From positions 62,001 to 126,000 of the forward strand of contig JAEEJS010000055.1 of NCBI GenBank assembly GCA_016282015.1: a stretch of DNA of 64,000 nucleotides, read 5' to 3'. The stretch is from Bacteroidales bacterium (GTDB lineage: Bacteria > Bacteroidota > Bacteroidia > Bacteroidales > F082). Under the pieces are notes generated by a model, which searched no databases, had not been told where the DNA came from, and saw only the letters and a list, made by a program, of their open reading frames with translations. The position numbers and the translations under genes were made by a program. The first letter of the stretch is position 1. Each line of letters starts with the position of its first letter. Below are positions 14,985 to 23,474 of this stretch, piece after piece.

Positions 14985-16211
14985 ATGCTACCAAATGTTA
15001 AAATAGATTTTGCAAACGGTCTTCTCGGCGCAGTCGGCGCAATGATCGACGGCGTTGTGGGACTTGTTGCCACAGCCACAGCTGTCACACAGACAATCAA
15101 CGGCAACTCTGTCACTACATTTGCGCTCAACACTCCTTATAAGATTACCGCGCTTGACCAGCTCGTTGAAAAAGGCATTAACAGCGCATCAACAGGCGCA
15201 AACGCAAATCTTTATAAGTGCGTCAAGGAGTTTTACGATGAGGCTCCTGTGGGCAGCGAATTGTGGATTATGGGTGTGGCCGACACTATGACAGTCGATA
15301 AGATGGTTGACAAAACAGAGGCTAACGGCGCAAAGAAGCTCGTGAGTGCCGCCAATGGTGACATCCGCATCCTCATTGTCAAGGTGACTGACGCTTCAGG
15401 GTACAGTGCCACGGTGACACACGCCATCGACGCTAAAGTTGAGACAGCTATCACCAACGCACAGGCTCTCGCTGAAGAGGTTACATCAGCTCTCTACGCA
15501 CCTTTGTTTGTCATCCTCGAAGGCCGTCACTACAGCGGTGTCGCCTCATCATTGCCACAGCTTGACGAAGGCAATGAAAACCGCGTCGCCGTTCTTATCG
15601 GTGACACAGTGGCAAACTCAAAAGGCGCAGCCGTCGGTTTGCTTGCAGGAAGAATCGCGGCAATACCGGTGCAGCGTTCAATCGGTCGCGTAAGATCCGG
15701 AAAGATTGTCGCGACAACTCTTTACATCGGCTCAGTCACTGCCGAAAACGGCGATCCTGGTACGATCAACGACGCAGGATTCATCTGCCCACGCACATTC
15801 GTCGGCAAATCAGGTTATTTCTGGAGCGATGACAAACTTGCCACAGCTCCGACAGACGATTACGCTCTTATCCCTCGCCGCAGAACGATTGACAAGGCAT
15901 ATCGCATCGCCTACCAGACTCTCGTTGATACCCTCAACGATGAAGTTCCTGTAACTGATGAAGGCAAGATTGCTCCTCCGTATGTCAAGTCGGTTCAGAC
16001 AGCTGTCGAGTCGGCAATCATCAACCTGATGACATCGGAAGGCAACCTCGGCGTTGACCCTTCAGACCCTAACGACATGGGTGTACAGTGCTACATCAAT
16101 CCTGACCAGAATATTGTAGCCACGTCAAAACTCAAGGTGAAACTTCGCGTGAAGCCATACGGCTATGCGAAATACATTGAGGTTGACCTTGGTTTCAAAG
16201 TATCCGAATAA
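14985..16211 (+). CDS. Contractile tail sheath (DUF2586-type)
   Basis: A 408-residue sheath protein. It opens MLPNVKIDFANG, and carries NLYKCVKEFYDEAPVGSELW, RVAVLIGDTV, a long ALIPRRRTIDKAYRIAYQTL block and a C-terminal strand (KLKVKLRVKPYGYAKYIEVDLGF) typical of the phage sheath C-terminus. It identifies the phage as a myovirus with a contractile tail, as Mu is. The tube gene follows 20 bases downstream. The start at 14985 is used; an earlier in-frame ATG lies within the preceding gene. Confidence 0.9.
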   Translation: MLPNVKIDFANGLLGAVGAMIDGVVGLVATATAVTQTINGNSVTTFALNTPYKITALDQLVEKGINSASTGANANLYKCVKEFYDEAPVGSELWIMGVADTMTVDKMVDKTEANGAKKLVSAANGDIRILIVKVTDASGYSATVTHAIDAKVETAITNAQALAEEVTSALYAPLFVILEGRHYSGVASSLPQLDEGNENRVAVLIGDTVANSKGAAVGLLAGRIAAIPVQRSIGRVRSGKIVATTLYIGSVTAENGDPGTINDAGFICPRTFVGKSGYFWSDDKLATAPTDDYALIPRRRTIDKAYRIAYQTLVDTLNDEVPVTDEGKIAPPYVKSVQTAVESAIINLMTSEGNLGVDPSDPNDMGVQCYINPDQNIVATSKLKVKLRVKPYGYAKYIEVDLGFKVSE

Positions 16212-16231
16212 ACTAAAAGAAAGGATTTGAT

Positions 16232-16642
16232 ATGTTCAACAGTAGAGAATACGAATTCGCCGACATTACATGCATTGTCGGTGGCAAAGACATCACAGGC
16301 TTTGAGGGTTTAGAATACAAATCTGACCAAGAAAAAGGATTTCTGTACGGCAAGGGAAATGAGCCTATCGCAATTCAAAAAGGCAACAAGAGTCATTCCG
16401 GGACACTGACCGTTACCGGTTCCGAATATGAGACCTTGCGAATCAACGGAGGCGGCTCAATTCTTGACATGCAGATTGATATTGTCGTTTGTTACGGCAA
16501 TCCTGCAGCAGGCGATGTTATGATAACAGATTTGCTTCAAGGTGTCCAATTTACCTCTGAACCAAAGAGTTACAAACAAGGTGACAAATCCGCCGAGTTT
16601 GCTTTACCCTTCATTTTCTTACGTAAAAAGAAGGTTTCCTAA
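16232..16642 (+). CDS. Tail tube protein
   Basis: A 136-residue protein immediately behind the sheath, where tube proteins are encoded in contractile-tail phages. The predicted fold is a small beta barrel: FADITCIVGGKDITGFEGLEY, SGTLTVTGSEYETLR, FTSEPKSYKQGDKSAEFALPFIFL. The alternating strands and a central loop match Hcp/tube-like proteins. No direct family name is claimed. A hairpin terminator follows, so tube and sheath may be made in larger amounts than later tail genes. Confidence 0.72.
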   Translation: MFNSREYEFADITCIVGGKDITGFEGLEYKSDQEKGFLYGKGNEPIAIQKGNKSHSGTLTVTGSEYETLRINGGGSILDMQIDIVVCYGNPAAGDVMITDLLQGVQFTSEPKSYKQGDKSAEFALPFIFLRKKKVS

Positions 16643-16650
16643 AAGGCAAC

Positions 16651-16695
16651 ACCCCAGCCTGTCTCTGTATTCCATGATGACGGGCTTGGGGTTTT
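16651..16695 (+). terminator. Hairpin terminator or attenuator inside the tail operon
   Basis: ACCCCAGCCTGTC (16651-16663) pairs with GACGGGCTTGGGGT (16679-16691), leaving one bulge, and is followed by TTTTT. It lies between the tube gene and the tail chaperone and could reduce transcription of downstream tail genes relative to sheath and tube. Confidence 0.75.
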
Positions 16696-16719
16696 TACAA
16701 CGCTAATAAATATATCAAA

Positions 16720-17034
16720 ATGGAAAATACAGAAAAAGTTATGGTGGGACAAGCTACACCGGAACAAATTGAAGCTTGGAAGAGAAAATACAACAAAATT
16801 TACACAGCAAAGGTTGACGGACATATTGGCTATTTCAGAAAGCCGGACAGAAAAGAACTTAGTTATGTCATGCGTCTGAAAAACGATGAACTTGCAATGA
16901 CTGAGATGATTCTGAAACAATGCCATATTGGAGGTTCAACAGTGTTTCTTGAAGATACTGAATACATGCTCGGCTCGTCGGATCTTATCAACAAACTTGT
17001 AACGGCAAAGAAGGCGGAGGTGGGGGAGCTTTAA
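16720..17034 (+). CDS. Tail assembly chaperone, unshifted product
   Basis: A 104-residue acidic protein between the tube and tape-measure genes, the fixed place of tail assembly chaperones. It contains EQIEAWKRKYNKIYTAKVDGHIGYFRKPDRKELSYVM, and LIQ-like helical repeats towards the end. Its last codons (GTG GGG GAG CTT TAA) pass through a G run shared with a longer overlapping frame, consistent with programmed frameshifting as in lambda gpG/gpGT and Mu. The chaperone keeps the tape measure soluble during tube assembly. Confidence 0.75.
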   Translation: MENTEKVMVGQATPEQIEAWKRKYNKIYTAKVDGHIGYFRKPDRKELSYVMRLKNDELAMTEMILKQCHIGGSTVFLEDTEYMLGSSDLINKLVTAKKAEVGEL

Positions 17035-17201
17035 AAAATGCCGAGGGAAGCCCTGAATTCAACCCCATAGGCTACGCTAATACGATGCTTGAATATTATC
17101 TTCACATCAATCCTGACAAACTGTCAGATGAAGAATGGGCAGAAAAATTAGCACAGCTTCAGGACATCAGGGAAAGGGAGGTCGGAAAAAGAAGTGGTTA
17201 G
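17026..17201 (+). CDS. Frameshift extension of the tail chaperone
   Basis: In the -1 frame relative to the preceding gene a further reading frame is open from well upstream of the stop to TAG at 17199-17201. It encodes about 57 residues containing NPIGYANTMLEYYLHINPDKLSDEEWAEKLAQL. The only ATG in this frame is internal (ACG ATG CTT), so independent initiation is unlikely. A slip on GTGGGGGAG (about 17020-17028) would fuse it to the upstream protein, giving the longer T-type chaperone. The exact slip site is an inference. Confidence 0.65.
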
Positions 17202-17368
17202 AAAAATGGGTTCTTGCTTACCTCGCTCGGATAATCAGAGCTTGAAAAAGTTTTCCCTTTGATGGCCTTGGTAACACAAGAGACAATGAAAACGACAGCG
17301 AAAATCACGAATACCGCTATGAAAACCCAATAAAACACGGCTATTATTATTGCAAAAAACGATTCCAT
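17198..17368 (-). CDS. Antisense small membrane protein, probable moron
   Basis: A 56-residue protein on the strand opposite to all surrounding tail genes. Residues 4-32 form one long hydrophobic segment (FFAIIIAVFYWVFIAVF then VIFAVVFIV), followed by a short polar tail (TKAIKGKTFSSSDYP). It fills most of the gap between the chaperone extension and the tape measure. A dedicated promoter lies just upstream. An independently promoted, oppositely oriented single-TM gene is what one expects of a phage moron expressed in the lysogen, for example in superinfection exclusion, but no homologue is recognised. Confidence 0.55.
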   Translation of the reverse strand: MESFFAIIIAVFYWVFIAVFVIFAVVFIVSCVTKAIKGKTFSSSDYPSEVSKNPFF

Positions 17369-17391
17369 TTCGATGTCGAATTATTATTCTG

Positions 17392-17422
17392 CAAAATAAA
17401 GGTTTTATTTTCAAAAAGTCAA
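17392..17422 (-). promoter_or_regulatory. Promoter of the antisense membrane protein
   Basis: Read on the reverse strand, TTG (17422-17420) is followed after 20 bases by TTATTTTG (17399-17392), a 7/8 match to TAnnTTTG. The start site would fall near 17385, about 17 bases before the ATG at 17368. It overlaps the leader of the tape-measure gene. Confidence 0.6.
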
Positions 17423-17429
17423 GAAAAAA

Positions 17430-19676
17430 ATGTCAAACGAAATAAAATTCACGATTAATATTGGCGGAAATGCCTACACAGGTATTGCCGAACTTGATGA
17501 GGCGATGCAAAACCTTAACATATCCGCCAAGAATACATCTGACGTTTTTAACACGTTGAGTGGGTTTTCTTTCAAGTTTGACAACATATCCAAGACGTTT
17601 CAAAGTCTCTCCAACACCATCAGCAGTATCAACCAACCTGGAATATCCCTCGATAGTTCGCTTTCCGACCTCTCGGCGGTCGCTGGCGTGACAGGAAAAG
17701 GCCTTAAAGAGATAGAGGGCTACGCAAGACAGACGGCAAAAGCGTTTGGGCTTGATGCGGCGCAGGCTGTTGAAAGTTACAAGCTGATATTGTCACAACT
17801 ATCTCCAGAACTGGCAAAAAATCCGGCTGCAATGAATGAAATGGGAAATGCCATTTCAACATTGAGCAAAACAATGGGAGGTAATGCCACGGCAGCCGCA
17901 GAGGTTCTCACAACAGCCATGAACCAATACGGCGTTTCTCTCGCCGACCCGATAGAGGCAAGCCGTAAGATGGCCGAAATGATGAACGTCATGGCGGCGG
18001 CAGGAAAGGAAGGTTCTGCAGAACTCCCGACAATAAAACTCGCCATTGAGCAATGCGGTATGGCCGCCAAAGCCGCAGGCGTATCATTCGAGGAAACTAA
18101 CGCCGCCATTCAGGTTCTTGACAAAGCCGGCAAGAAAGGAGCCGAGGGTGGTGTCGCCTTGCGAAATACAATGTCGATTCTGGCTCAGGGCAGATTCCTC
18201 CCGAAAGATATTCAGGAAGAACTGCAGGCTGCCGGTATAGACATTGTCAAGCTTGGTGACAAGTCAATGAGCCTTTCTGAACGACTGCGCCTGTTGAAGC
18301 CTGTAATGAGCGATACGGCATTGTTTACAAAACTTTTCGGTCGTGAGAATGCAAACGCGGCAATGGCACTTGTGCAGGGAACGAGTGAGATTGACCGATA
18401 TAGAGATGCCATCACAGGAACCAACACGGCTTATGAACAGGCTGGCATTATCATGGAAAACTATGCCGAAAAGCAAGCGAGAATAAACGCGAAGTTCAAC
18501 GATTTAAAAATCTCCGTGTTTAATTTGGCAGGCGACTTCGGCATTTGGGTTGATGTTGTAACAAAATCACTTGTGCCGATATCACAACTGATGCCTCTTG
18601 TCATGACCACTGCAAAGCTTGTTGGAAGTTTAAGAAACAATATCGTCGGTGCCGGTGGGGTATTGCCGTTTTTAAGGGCACAACTTAACAAAACTTTTGG
18701 TAATACAATACGTGCCGCGATTGTTGCCACGACATTGAAAATTAATATACTGAAAATGTCAATAGCATCTGCAGGAGGAATGTTTGGGTTCTTAAAGACC
18801 GTGGCTGTTAACGCCATTCGAGCCATTAGCACAGCAATCATGAATATCCCTGTTATCGGATGGATACTCGCCGCAATTGCCGCTATAATAGCCTTATTTA
18901 AGCTGTTGTGGGATAAGTGCGAAGGATTCAGAAGACTCGTGTTCGGTATTTGGGAGGCAATAAAGGCCATTGGCAGCATGATTGCCGGCTTATTCTCCAC
19001 ATTGTTTAACAAAATCAAGCAAATTGCCTCTAATATATACGGTTTTATAACAGGATTGTTCAAAGACCTGTGGTCGTGGATTACAGGTGTTTTTTCAAAG
19101 TTCGGAGATTGGATTGTCGGAGTTCTGCAGCCTGTGTGGAATTGGTTCTCCGGGTTGTTTGCTTGGATTGGAGGTGTTTTCTCAAAAGTGGGAGCATGGT
19201 TCGCCAAAGTCATGAAGCCTGTTACAGACTGGTTCGGTAATCTGTGGAACACGGTCAAAAGCATTTTTGGCAGAATAGTCGAATTCATGGGGAAGATATT
19301 CAATCCAATTATCAAGTTGTGGAACGCGCTGACTGGAAAGGTTACTGACGCTTACGAAACAGGTGCCGAAAAAGGAAGCGAAAGTTTCAATAAGAATAAA
19401 ACTGACGATAATCAGATTGAGAAAGCACATATACCGGGAGTTAGTCCTGATGGAACTTCGGGGGATGACGTTAATATTGCCAACAGCGTTGTACCATCGG
19501 CGGCAAACGCTATTGCTTCAGGAGGCACAAGAAACACACAGGTAACTATCAACCTTGGGAAAATGGCTGATATAAACTTTAACGGCAATGTTCACGATAA
19601 TATTGAGAATTTGAGGTCACAGCTTGAAGAAGTGCTTCTCAGGGTGCTTTATTCAGCACAAAACGCAGGAGGATGA
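17430..19676 (+). CDS. Tail tape measure protein (TP901 type)
   Basis: A 748-residue protein. Residues about 65-270 match the TP901 core domain (LSDLSAVAGVTGKGLKEIEGYARQ, then AAEVLTTAMNQYGV and KMAEMMNVMAAAGKEG). Residues about 465-540 contain hydrophobic helices (IPVIGWILAAIAAIIALF and the IGSMIAGLFSTLF region), and a series of W-x-x-G-x-F repeats follows. Its length sets the tail length, and the hydrophobic part is thought to reach the host membrane at DNA ejection. The protein is intact and starts directly at the promoter of the antisense gene. Confidence 0.92.
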   Translation: MSNEIKFTINIGGNAYTGIAELDEAMQNLNISAKNTSDVFNTLSGFSFKFDNISKTFQSLSNTISSINQPGISLDSSLSDLSAVAGVTGKGLKEIEGYARQTAKAFGLDAAQAVESYKLILSQLSPELAKNPAAMNEMGNAISTLSKTMGGNATAAAEVLTTAMNQYGVSLADPIEASRKMAEMMNVMAAAGKEGSAELPTIKLAIEQCGMAAKAAGVSFEETNAAIQVLDKAGKKGAEGGVALRNTMSILAQGRFLPKDIQEELQAAGIDIVKLGDKSMSLSERLRLLKPVMSDTALFTKLFGRENANAAMALVQGTSEIDRYRDAITGTNTAYEQAGIIMENYAEKQARINAKFNDLKISVFNLAGDFGIWVDVVTKSLVPISQLMPLVMTTAKLVGSLRNNIVGAGGVLPFLRAQLNKTFGNTIRAAIVATTLKINILKMSIASAGGMFGFLKTVAVNAIRAISTAIMNIPVIGWILAAIAAIIALFKLLWDKCEGFRRLVFGIWEAIKAIGSMIAGLFSTLFNKIKQIASNIYGFITGLFKDLWSWITGVFSKFGDWIVGVLQPVWNWFSGLFAWIGGVFSKVGAWFAKVMKPVTDWFGNLWNTVKSIFGRIVEFMGKIFNPIIKLWNALTGKVTDAYETGAEKGSESFNKNKTDDNQIEKAHIPGVSPDGTSGDDVNIANSVVPSAANAIASGGTRNTQVTINLGKMADINFNGNVHDNIENLRSQLEEVLLRVLYSAQNAGG

Positions 19677-19679
19677 TAA

Positions 19680-20345
19680 ATGGGTAGTTTGACACAACGC
19701 TTGGATGACTTGACATCTTTACAGGGCTTGAATATACAAAGTACCCTTGGCTATGCCCAGCCGATGATAATTCCTTTCAGGAATATAGTCATTGTCCCCG
19801 GCAAAGCGCCTTTTTCAAGATTTACAGAATTTCCGCAACATGCTATTGCTGAAGCCGAGGAGGTTATTACTCCAGCAGAAATCAAAGCGAAAGAAAAGCA
19901 GGCGTTATCAAAGCTTGGTGATACGTTTTTCCAATGTCCTCTTTCTTTTGAGCTTGATGGTGAACAGTTCAAACTGCCCATTGACCCTATCATATCAGTC
20001 AATGGCAAAAACGTCATAACAAGGCGCTATGTAAGTAAATCAGACATGCGCGGAAGTATCAAGGAAAGTTGGAGCCAAGATGATTATGAAATATCAATAT
20101 ATGGTGTTCTAATGGCTGAAAACCATGAGGAGCTGATGAAACAGGTGGTTAAGCTGCGCGAAATATGCGAAGCGAGGACTTCCGTCAAGGTGATTTGCGA
20201 TTATCTGCAGAACAATGACGGCTTTAATATAAACGACATCGCCATTGAAAGCTACGATTTTCCATTCACAAAAGGTATGGAAAACCAGTCGTTTTCTATA
20301 AGAGCTTACAGCGATGATGGTTATTCATTGTTGGAGGAGGCTTGA
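19680..20345 (+). CDS. Baseplate-proximal protein (DUF6046-like)
   Basis: A 221-residue protein in the place of Mu gp43, between the tape measure and the baseplate hub. A central strand-rich domain (FELDGEQFKLPIDPIISVNGKNVITRRYV, then SIKESWSQDDYEISIYGVLM) is followed by a helix and PFTKGMENQSFSIRAYSDDGYSLL. This layout fits the DUF6046 proteins of Bacteroidales phages. It probably links tail tube and baseplate. The family assignment is from memory of the pattern. Confidence 0.6.
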   Translation: MGSLTQRLDDLTSLQGLNIQSTLGYAQPMIIPFRNIVIVPGKAPFSRFTEFPQHAIAEAEEVITPAEIKAKEKQALSKLGDTFFQCPLSFELDGEQFKLPIDPIISVNGKNVITRRYVSKSDMRGSIKESWSQDDYEISIYGVLMAENHEELMKQVVKLREICEARTSVKVICDYLQNNDGFNINDIAIESYDFPFTKGMENQSFSIRAYSDDGYSLLEEA

Positions 20346-20346
20346 T

Positions 20347-21303
20347 ATGTTCAGAATGTGTTGGGATATTACTATTGGCAACTTTAAGTTGAGACTTCTT
20401 GAAAAGGTCAATGTCAAGAAATCTGTTGAGCTGCTTGTCGATACCGCTGTTATAACTATACCGGGAGCCGTGTTTAACAAGACTATTGAGGTGGAAAACA
20501 AGTTGAAAAAAGGCGATGCGGTCACAATAAAGCTCGGTTATAACGACGAACTTAAAGAGGAGTTTAAAGGCTATTTAAAAGATGTTAAAACAGACGGAGG
20601 TAGTATTATTCTTGAGTGTGAAGATCCTATTTATCTTTTCCGCAAATCGGTCAAGGATGAAGAACTGAAAAATGCAAAAGTGTCGTCAATATTAAACAAT
20701 GTCTGTTCACAAATTGGCGGTTTCTCTGTCTCGTGTGACTATGATTTCTCATACGACAAGTTTGTTATCAGCAACGCCACAGGATACGACGTGCTTAAGA
20801 AGATTCAGGAGGAGGCAAGCCCCAACATCTATTTGAAGGACAACGTCTTGCATGTGCATCCTCAATACTCCGAGATTTTTGGCGATGTCGTTTACAATTT
20901 CAAGACAAATATTGAAAAAACTGGAACTGACCTGAAGTACAAAAGCAAGGATGACCGCAAGCTGCTTGTCGTAGTTGAGAGTACCGACAAATCCGGCAAG
21001 ACTATCAAGGTCGAGAAAGGAACCACCGGCGGTGATAAAATGACTGTCAAACTTTCGGGAGTTACCGACAAAGCTTCTCTTGAAGCAAAGGCTCAACAGG
21101 TTCTTGAATCAAAAGTATATGACGGCTATGAAGGAAGCATTCAAGGATGGCTCATTCCTTTTGTTGATGCAGGATATAAAGCAAAAATCGTTGACGATGA
21201 CTACGAGTATAAGAACGGAACATATTATGTGATTAGTGTCGAAACTGACTTTTCGCAATCAGGTGGAATCAGAAAAATAACACTTGGGAAAAGATTAAGC
21301 TGA
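20347..21303 (+). CDS. Baseplate hub protein (Mu gp44 / gpD-like)
   Basis: A 318-residue protein from ATG 20347, one base after the preceding stop. The domain order (N-terminal strands, a YNDELKEEFKGYLKDVK turn, the LKKIQEEASPNIYLKDNVLHVHPQYSE block, then a C-terminal DAGYKAKIVDDDYEYKNGTYYVISVETDFSQSGGIRKITLGKRL) matches the late control D / gp27-like hub family. It forms the ring that holds the spike. The stop overlaps the spike gene start by one base. Confidence 0.8.
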   Translation: MFRMCWDITIGNFKLRLLEKVNVKKSVELLVDTAVITIPGAVFNKTIEVENKLKKGDAVTIKLGYNDELKEEFKGYLKDVKTDGGSIILECEDPIYLFRKSVKDEELKNAKVSSILNNVCSQIGGFSVSCDYDFSYDKFVISNATGYDVLKKIQEEASPNIYLKDNVLHVHPQYSEIFGDVVYNFKTNIEKTGTDLKYKSKDDRKLLVVVESTDKSGKTIKVEKGTTGGDKMTVKLSGVTDKASLEAKAQQVLESKVYDGYEGSIQGWLIPFVDAGYKAKIVDDDYEYKNGTYYVISVETDFSQSGGIRKITLGKRLS

Positions 21304-21839
21304 TGGATAGGGCAACGGAGATAAGGAATATTTTAAAGAACATCGCAGGCGGAGGCGGTTCTGTTTATGTCACAGGAGAAGTGGTATCAGTTGAAAGCGA
21401 GACCTGCACTGTGAAAATTGCAGACCGCCTCAATGTGAGCGACGTGCGCCTTAACGCCTCGGCCAATGGGAACGCGAACAACATCCTTGCGAAGCCTGTT
21501 GTCGGCAGTATGGTTATGATGGCCGACCTCAGCAGCGGTGAGTTGCGCGATCTGGTCATAATAGCTTATTCGGAGATTGACACCCTGACAGTGAAGTTTG
21601 CCGGTGAAGTGGTCATCAATGAAGGGAAGCACGAAGGCCTTGTGAATGTCATTGAGCTGACAGAAAAATTGAACGCCATCGAAAAAGACATCAACAATGT
21701 CAAGCAGGTGTTCAAATCATGGTCGCCGGTTGTTTATGACGGCGGCGCGGCCTTGAAAGCCGCCATTGCTTCATGGGCAGGACAGCAGCTGCAGGAAACT
21801 AAACAGGATGACATTGAAGACAAACTTATAAAACATTGA
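21303..21839 (+). CDS. Baseplate spike protein (Mu gp45 / gpV-like)
   Basis: A 178-residue protein with an N-terminal OB-fold pattern (VYVTGEVVSVESETCTVKIADRLNVSDVRL, then KPVVGSMVMMADLSSG) and a short C-terminal strand and helix part. This is the layout of contractile-tail membrane-piercing spikes; the tip in Mu gp45 binds iron through HxH, which is not obvious here. It follows the hub gene with a one-base overlap. Confidence 0.75.
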   Translation: MDRATEIRNILKNIAGGGGSVYVTGEVVSVESETCTVKIADRLNVSDVRLNASANGNANNILAKPVVGSMVMMADLSSGELRDLVIIAYSEIDTLTVKFAGEVVINEGKHEGLVNVIELTEKLNAIEKDINNVKQVFKSWSPVVYDGGAALKAAIASWAGQQLQETKQDDIEDKLIKH

Positions 21840-21842
21840 GTT

Positions 21843-22052
21843 ATGGCACTGGATAAAGCAACATTGAAAGCGAAACTTAAGGCGATTGATCCTTCGGACG
21901 GTGATGTCGTGGATAAGATGGTTGACGCTATCGACGAATATATAAAAGGAGCCACGGTCACTGTTGCAGCTGGAATACCGGTCAGCACCGCAGGCAGTGC
22001 CGCAGCACAAACTGGAACGACAACATCCCCAGGAACTGGAACAATTAGTTAA
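21843..22052 (+). CDS. Small baseplate-region protein, unknown
   Basis: A 69-residue protein with a helical N-terminal half (LDKATLKAKLKAI, then VVDKMVDAIDEYIKGATVTVAAGIPV) and a low-complexity Ala/Thr/Gly tail. It lies between spike and gp25-like genes with only three-base gaps, so it is a genuine operon member. The tail resembles flexible segments of structural proteins. Function unknown. Confidence 0.6.
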   Translation: MALDKATLKAKLKAIDPSDGDVVDKMVDAIDEYIKGATVTVAAGIPVSTAGSAAAQTGTTTSPGTGTIS

Positions 22053-22055
22053 GAC

Positions 22056-22349
22056 ATGGCAAAGAACACTGACATATTGATTGGCAATGATATCGACCTG
22101 GTTCTGTCGGGCGGTGACCTTTGTGCAGGTGACAGCACACTGCAGAACCAGTACCTTATCCTCGCGGCTCAAAAAGGCGAGTTCAAGGAGCATCCTCTTT
22201 TCGGTGCCGGCATCGCCGACAGTGTGAACGATGAAGACAACACATACTGGAAGCACCGCATCAACGAGGAGCTGAAACGTGACGGCATGACCGTCAAAAA
22301 GATTGAAATCAAAGGAGAGACGATAAAAATAAACGCTGAATACAAATGA
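22056..22349 (+). CDS. Baseplate wedge protein (Mu gp46 / gp25-like)
   Basis: A 97-residue protein with the compact gp25 fold pattern: DLVLSGGDLCAGDSTLQNQYLIL, GEFKEHPLFGAGIADSVND, and a C-terminal RINEELKRDGMTVKKIEIKGETIKI. The G-E-x...HP-x-x-G-x-G-I core is typical of gp25/gpW baseplate proteins, which trigger sheath contraction. The stop overlaps the gp47-like gene by 4 bases. Confidence 0.8.
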   Translation: MAKNTDILIGNDIDLVLSGGDLCAGDSTLQNQYLILAAQKGEFKEHPLFGAGIADSVNDEDNTYWKHRINEELKRDGMTVKKIEIKGETIKINAEYK

Positions 22350-23155
22350 GAACTATTGCAGAGATAAAGAAGGTCATGACAGACCAGATAATGTCAAACG
22401 CTGAGTTTGCCGAAAAGCTCAACCTCAACAGGGAGGAGAGCTGGGACAGCCAAACAAGCTCGGTCAGTCTTATTAATATTATTCTTTTCGTCGTGGCAGC
22501 TGGACAATATGCACTTGAGTGGATGTTCGAACAGTTCAAATCGGACGTTGACGCTCGCATAGCCGCCGCGTATCCTGGCTCTGTGTCGTGGCTTTGGAAC
22601 CGCGCGATGGAGTATCAGGATGACGCTGACGCTAACACATATTTCGCGGCTCACGGCTCGTACGAGTCTGTCGATGAATCGAAACAGATTATCAAACACG
22701 CTGCAGTGGTCGAGAAATACAACACTGTGACAATCAAGGTCTGCAAAGAGGATTACAGCAAGCTGACACAAACACAACTCTCCGCTTTTGAGGCTTATAT
22801 GAATACGCTGAAGTTTGCCGGCGTGCATCTTAACATCTCAAGCATCGACAGCGACGACATGAATGTTACGGTCAGGGTGTGGCGCAACCGTCTGATTATG
22901 CCTGAGGAGAAAGACGACGCTATCAGGGAAGCCGTTGTCGCATATCTTGACGGTATCAGATATGGTGGCACGTTCAATAAGACAAAGCTTATCGATGCCA
23001 TTCAGCAGGTCAATGGCGTTGAGGACGTGACCATCGAGAGCTGCGTGTTCAACGCGCACGATGCCAACGAGACGGAAACGACTCTCGACACGCAAAACTA
23101 CGAAGCTATAGCTGGACATATAACACTCGCAAATCTGACAGTCAATTATGAGTAA
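22346..23155 (+). CDS. Baseplate J-like protein (Mu gp47-like)
   Basis: A 269-residue protein. It carries an N-terminal region with a short hydrophobic helix (SLINIILFVVAAGQYALEWMFEQF), a YPGSVSWLWNRAMEYQ segment and the C-terminal KTKLIDAIQQVNGVEDVTIESC motif typical of baseplate J / gp47 proteins. It is shorter than Mu gp47, as in other Bacteroidales Mu-like phages. It should form the wedge periphery to which fibres attach. Confidence 0.78.
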   Translation: MRTIAEIKKVMTDQIMSNAEFAEKLNLNREESWDSQTSSVSLINIILFVVAAGQYALEWMFEQFKSDVDARIAAAYPGSVSWLWNRAMEYQDDADANTYFAAHGSYESVDESKQIIKHAAVVEKYNTVTIKVCKEDYSKLTQTQLSAFEAYMNTLKFAGVHLNISSIDSDDMNVTVRVWRNRLIMPEEKDDAIREAVVAYLDGIRYGGTFNKTKLIDAIQQVNGVEDVTIESCVFNAHDANETETTLDTQNYEAIAGHITLANLTVNYE

Positions 23156-23333
23156 GTATTCATTAGATATTGAACGGCTGCTTTCGCTGCTTCCGGTTGC
23201 GCTGCGCAACCGCAGGCTGGTGATGTTTATGCGCTGCGTCAACATACCGCTTGGCACGCTGCATCTGATGTTTACACAGTACCGCCAAAAGAAGGAGTAC
23301 CGCCTTAGACCGGCTGCAGCGTTGGGCCGATGA
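23148..23333 (+). pseudogene. Truncated Mu gp48-like baseplate protein, right edge of the prophage
   Basis: Only 61 residues remain: MSKYSLDIERLLSLLPVALR, a central LVMFMRCVNIPLGTLHLMFTQYRQKKEYRL and then unrelated residues to a stop. The LLPxxLR...VNIPLxxLHxxFxxYR pattern is the N-terminal part of gp48-like proteins of this phage group, which are normally several times longer. The gene overlaps the gp47-like gene by 8 bases, as expected. Phage-like coding ends near 23320, and the expected fibre and late genes are missing, so the right arm was lost. Confidence 0.65.
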
Positions 23334-23353
23334 TTCGGGCCTTGATTTTTTCG

Positions 23354-23406
23354 GTTCCTTTTTTATCAAGAAAAAAGGAACATAATCCCCTAGCCCTGTT
23401 CAGGGC
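23354..23406. repeat. Two hairpins just outside the truncated prophage edge
   Basis: An 11-bp inverted repeat (GTTCCTTTTTT, 6-base loop, then its complement; 23354-23381) and a second one, GCCCTG-TT-CAGGGC (23393-23406), follow the broken gene. The first is T-rich on one side and could end leftover late transcription. No transposase or integrase is present here. Confidence 0.5.
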
Positions 23407-23474
23407 ATAAAACCTCAAGAGAAATCTTGTAAACTTTTTCTTAAATAGTATGCCATCTAGGCCAAAAAGTTCTT

